5,339 bases of DNA from Thermococcus sp. (lineage in GTDB: Archaea; Methanobacteriota_B; Thermococci; Thermococcales; Thermococcaceae). The notes below the pieces were generated by a model. The model was not told the DNA's origin, made no database searches, and was given only the letters and a program-made list of their open reading frames with translations. The stretch spans positions 1 through 5,339 of the forward strand of contig NZ_JAMONU010000205.1 of the NCBI RefSeq assembly GCF_027066465.1, read 5' to 3'. The position numbers and the translations under genes are program-made. The number at the start of each line of letters is the position of its first letter. Position 1 is the first letter of the stretch. Below, in pieces: positions 4,836-5,339 of this stretch.

Positions 4836-5339
4836 CGCAACCCCTCCAGCAGGTTTTCAACGAATTCCGAGACGTTCTCAACGTCCCGCCCGACCATGAC
4901 GAAACCAAAATCGCCGTATTTCCTCCGGTAGTTCTCAACGAACAGCTCGTCGTTGAGCGTGTCGCCGACGTAAACACCTTTCTCGCCTTTCACCAGCTCC
5001 CAGAGCAGGTCGGGGTTCGGCTTGAGGCCGAGCTCCCTCGTTATGGCGTTCTCAAAGCGGAAGCCGAGGATTTGTTCAGCCAATCCAAGCTCAAGCTCGC
5101 TCCTGCCCGTGACGACCCCAACTTTGAACTTCTTCGAAAGTTCCCTTAAAAGCTCCGCCCCGATGAGCGGTTTTTCCTTTCTCCAGAGGCCCAGGAAGTC
5201 GAAGAGCCTTCCAGGATAGGCTTCCCCGAGGTAGAAGGTGTTGAAGACCCTCTCTATGCTCCCGCGGTGCATTCCAACCCCGAACCGCTCCCGAACCCAC
5301 TCTATGCCCTCTCCAGCCGGGAACTCCTCCACCAGAGAT
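4832..5339 (-). CDS. HAD-superfamily hydrolase (phosphatase-like), 5' end outside window
   Basis: The frame is open from the right edge to a TGA at 4834-4832 and gives 168 residues plus a partial codon. A GTG at 5332 is in frame but the coding pattern continues past it, so the real start is outside. The N-terminal DxDx(T/V) motif with the nucleophilic Asp is therefore not visible. Present are motif II, VGVVTGRSE (the Thr of VTGR), motif III, LGLKPNPDLL (the Lys), and motif IV, VYVGDTLNDE (the paired Asp residues that bind Mg). The helical region before motif II (FNTFYLGEAYPG...LWRKEKPLI) is a subfamily-I-type cap. The overall order resembles the archaeal HAD subfamily IA group (TIGR01548-like), though I am not sure of that subgroup. 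The substrate is unknown, probably a small phosphorylated metabolite. Its stop overlaps the proC start by 4 bases, so the two genes are very likely cotranscribed. Confidence 0.88.
   Translation of the reverse strand, partial: SLVEEFPAGEGIEWVRERFGVGMHRGSIERVFNTFYLGEAYPGRLFDFLGLWRKEKPLIGAELLRELSKKFKVGVVTGRSELELGLAEQILGFRFENAITRELGLKPNPDLLWELVKGEKGVYVGDTLNDELFVENYRRKYGDFGFVMVGRDVENVSEFVENLLEGLR

Noticed and set aside
4474..4899. 141-residue plus-strand open frame antisense to proC
   Set aside because: The Ser/Thr/Pro/Ala-rich translation is typical of the antisense of a Glu/Lys-rich gene. proC itself is unambiguous.
1..5339. CRISPR arrays, tRNA/rRNA genes, insertion sequences or long direct repeats
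   Set aside because: None was seen on reading both strands. Nearly all bases lie in confident protein genes.

Overview
The window looks like chromosomal DNA of a hyperthermophilic euryarchaeon of the order Thermococcales. A Thermococcus-like genome fits better than the more AT-rich Pyrococcus furiosus type, because the GC content is roughly mid-50s by eye. Supporting signs are Glu/Lys/Arg/Val-rich proteins, very tight packing, ATGA start/stop overlaps, GGAGGGG or GGTGG ribosome binding sites, and short AT-rich archaeal TATA boxes in the few intergenic gaps. The protein families also fit: an archaeal MptE-like pterin enzyme, a Mut7-C RNase with zinc ribbon, a HEPN/MNT pair, and an archaeal ATPase with a nuclease-like C-terminus. 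The genus is an inference from sequence style only.

Layout. 1-393 (+) is the C-terminal end of an AAA ATPase, cut by the window edge. It meets, tail to tail with a 4-base stop overlap, a minus-strand two-gene operon: a Mut7-C RNase-domain protein (1100-1561), then an MptE-like 6-hydroxymethylpterin diphosphokinase (390-1103). A 47-bp divergent intergenic region (1562-1608) carries promoters for both directions. To the right on the plus strand come a HEPN protein (1609-2025) and an overlapping MNT nucleotidyltransferase (1997-2374), together a toxin-antitoxin-like pair. Next is a PhnP-like metallo-beta-lactamase-fold hydrolase (2419-3168), which appears to have its own TATA box laid over the end of the MNT gene. 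On the minus strand, 3174-4001 encodes a secreted, sequon-rich protein of unknown function from what is probably a leaderless transcript. Further right, 4059-4835 is proC (pyrroline-5-carboxylate reductase), translationally coupled to an upstream HAD-family phosphatase (4832-5339) that runs off the window.

How the genes may work together. The window is mostly ordinary housekeeping and accessory chromosome: pterin/folate-type cofactor synthesis, proline synthesis, a general phosphatase and a hydrolase. The most system-like element is the HEPN/MNT pair. The MNT partner has an exact GSX10DXD active-site signature. The HEPN partner keeps the Arg and Tyr of an RX4HXY-like motif but seems to have Arg where the His would be. 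No CRISPR array, tRNA, rRNA, insertion sequence or long repeat was seen. No gap between genes exceeds 54 bp.
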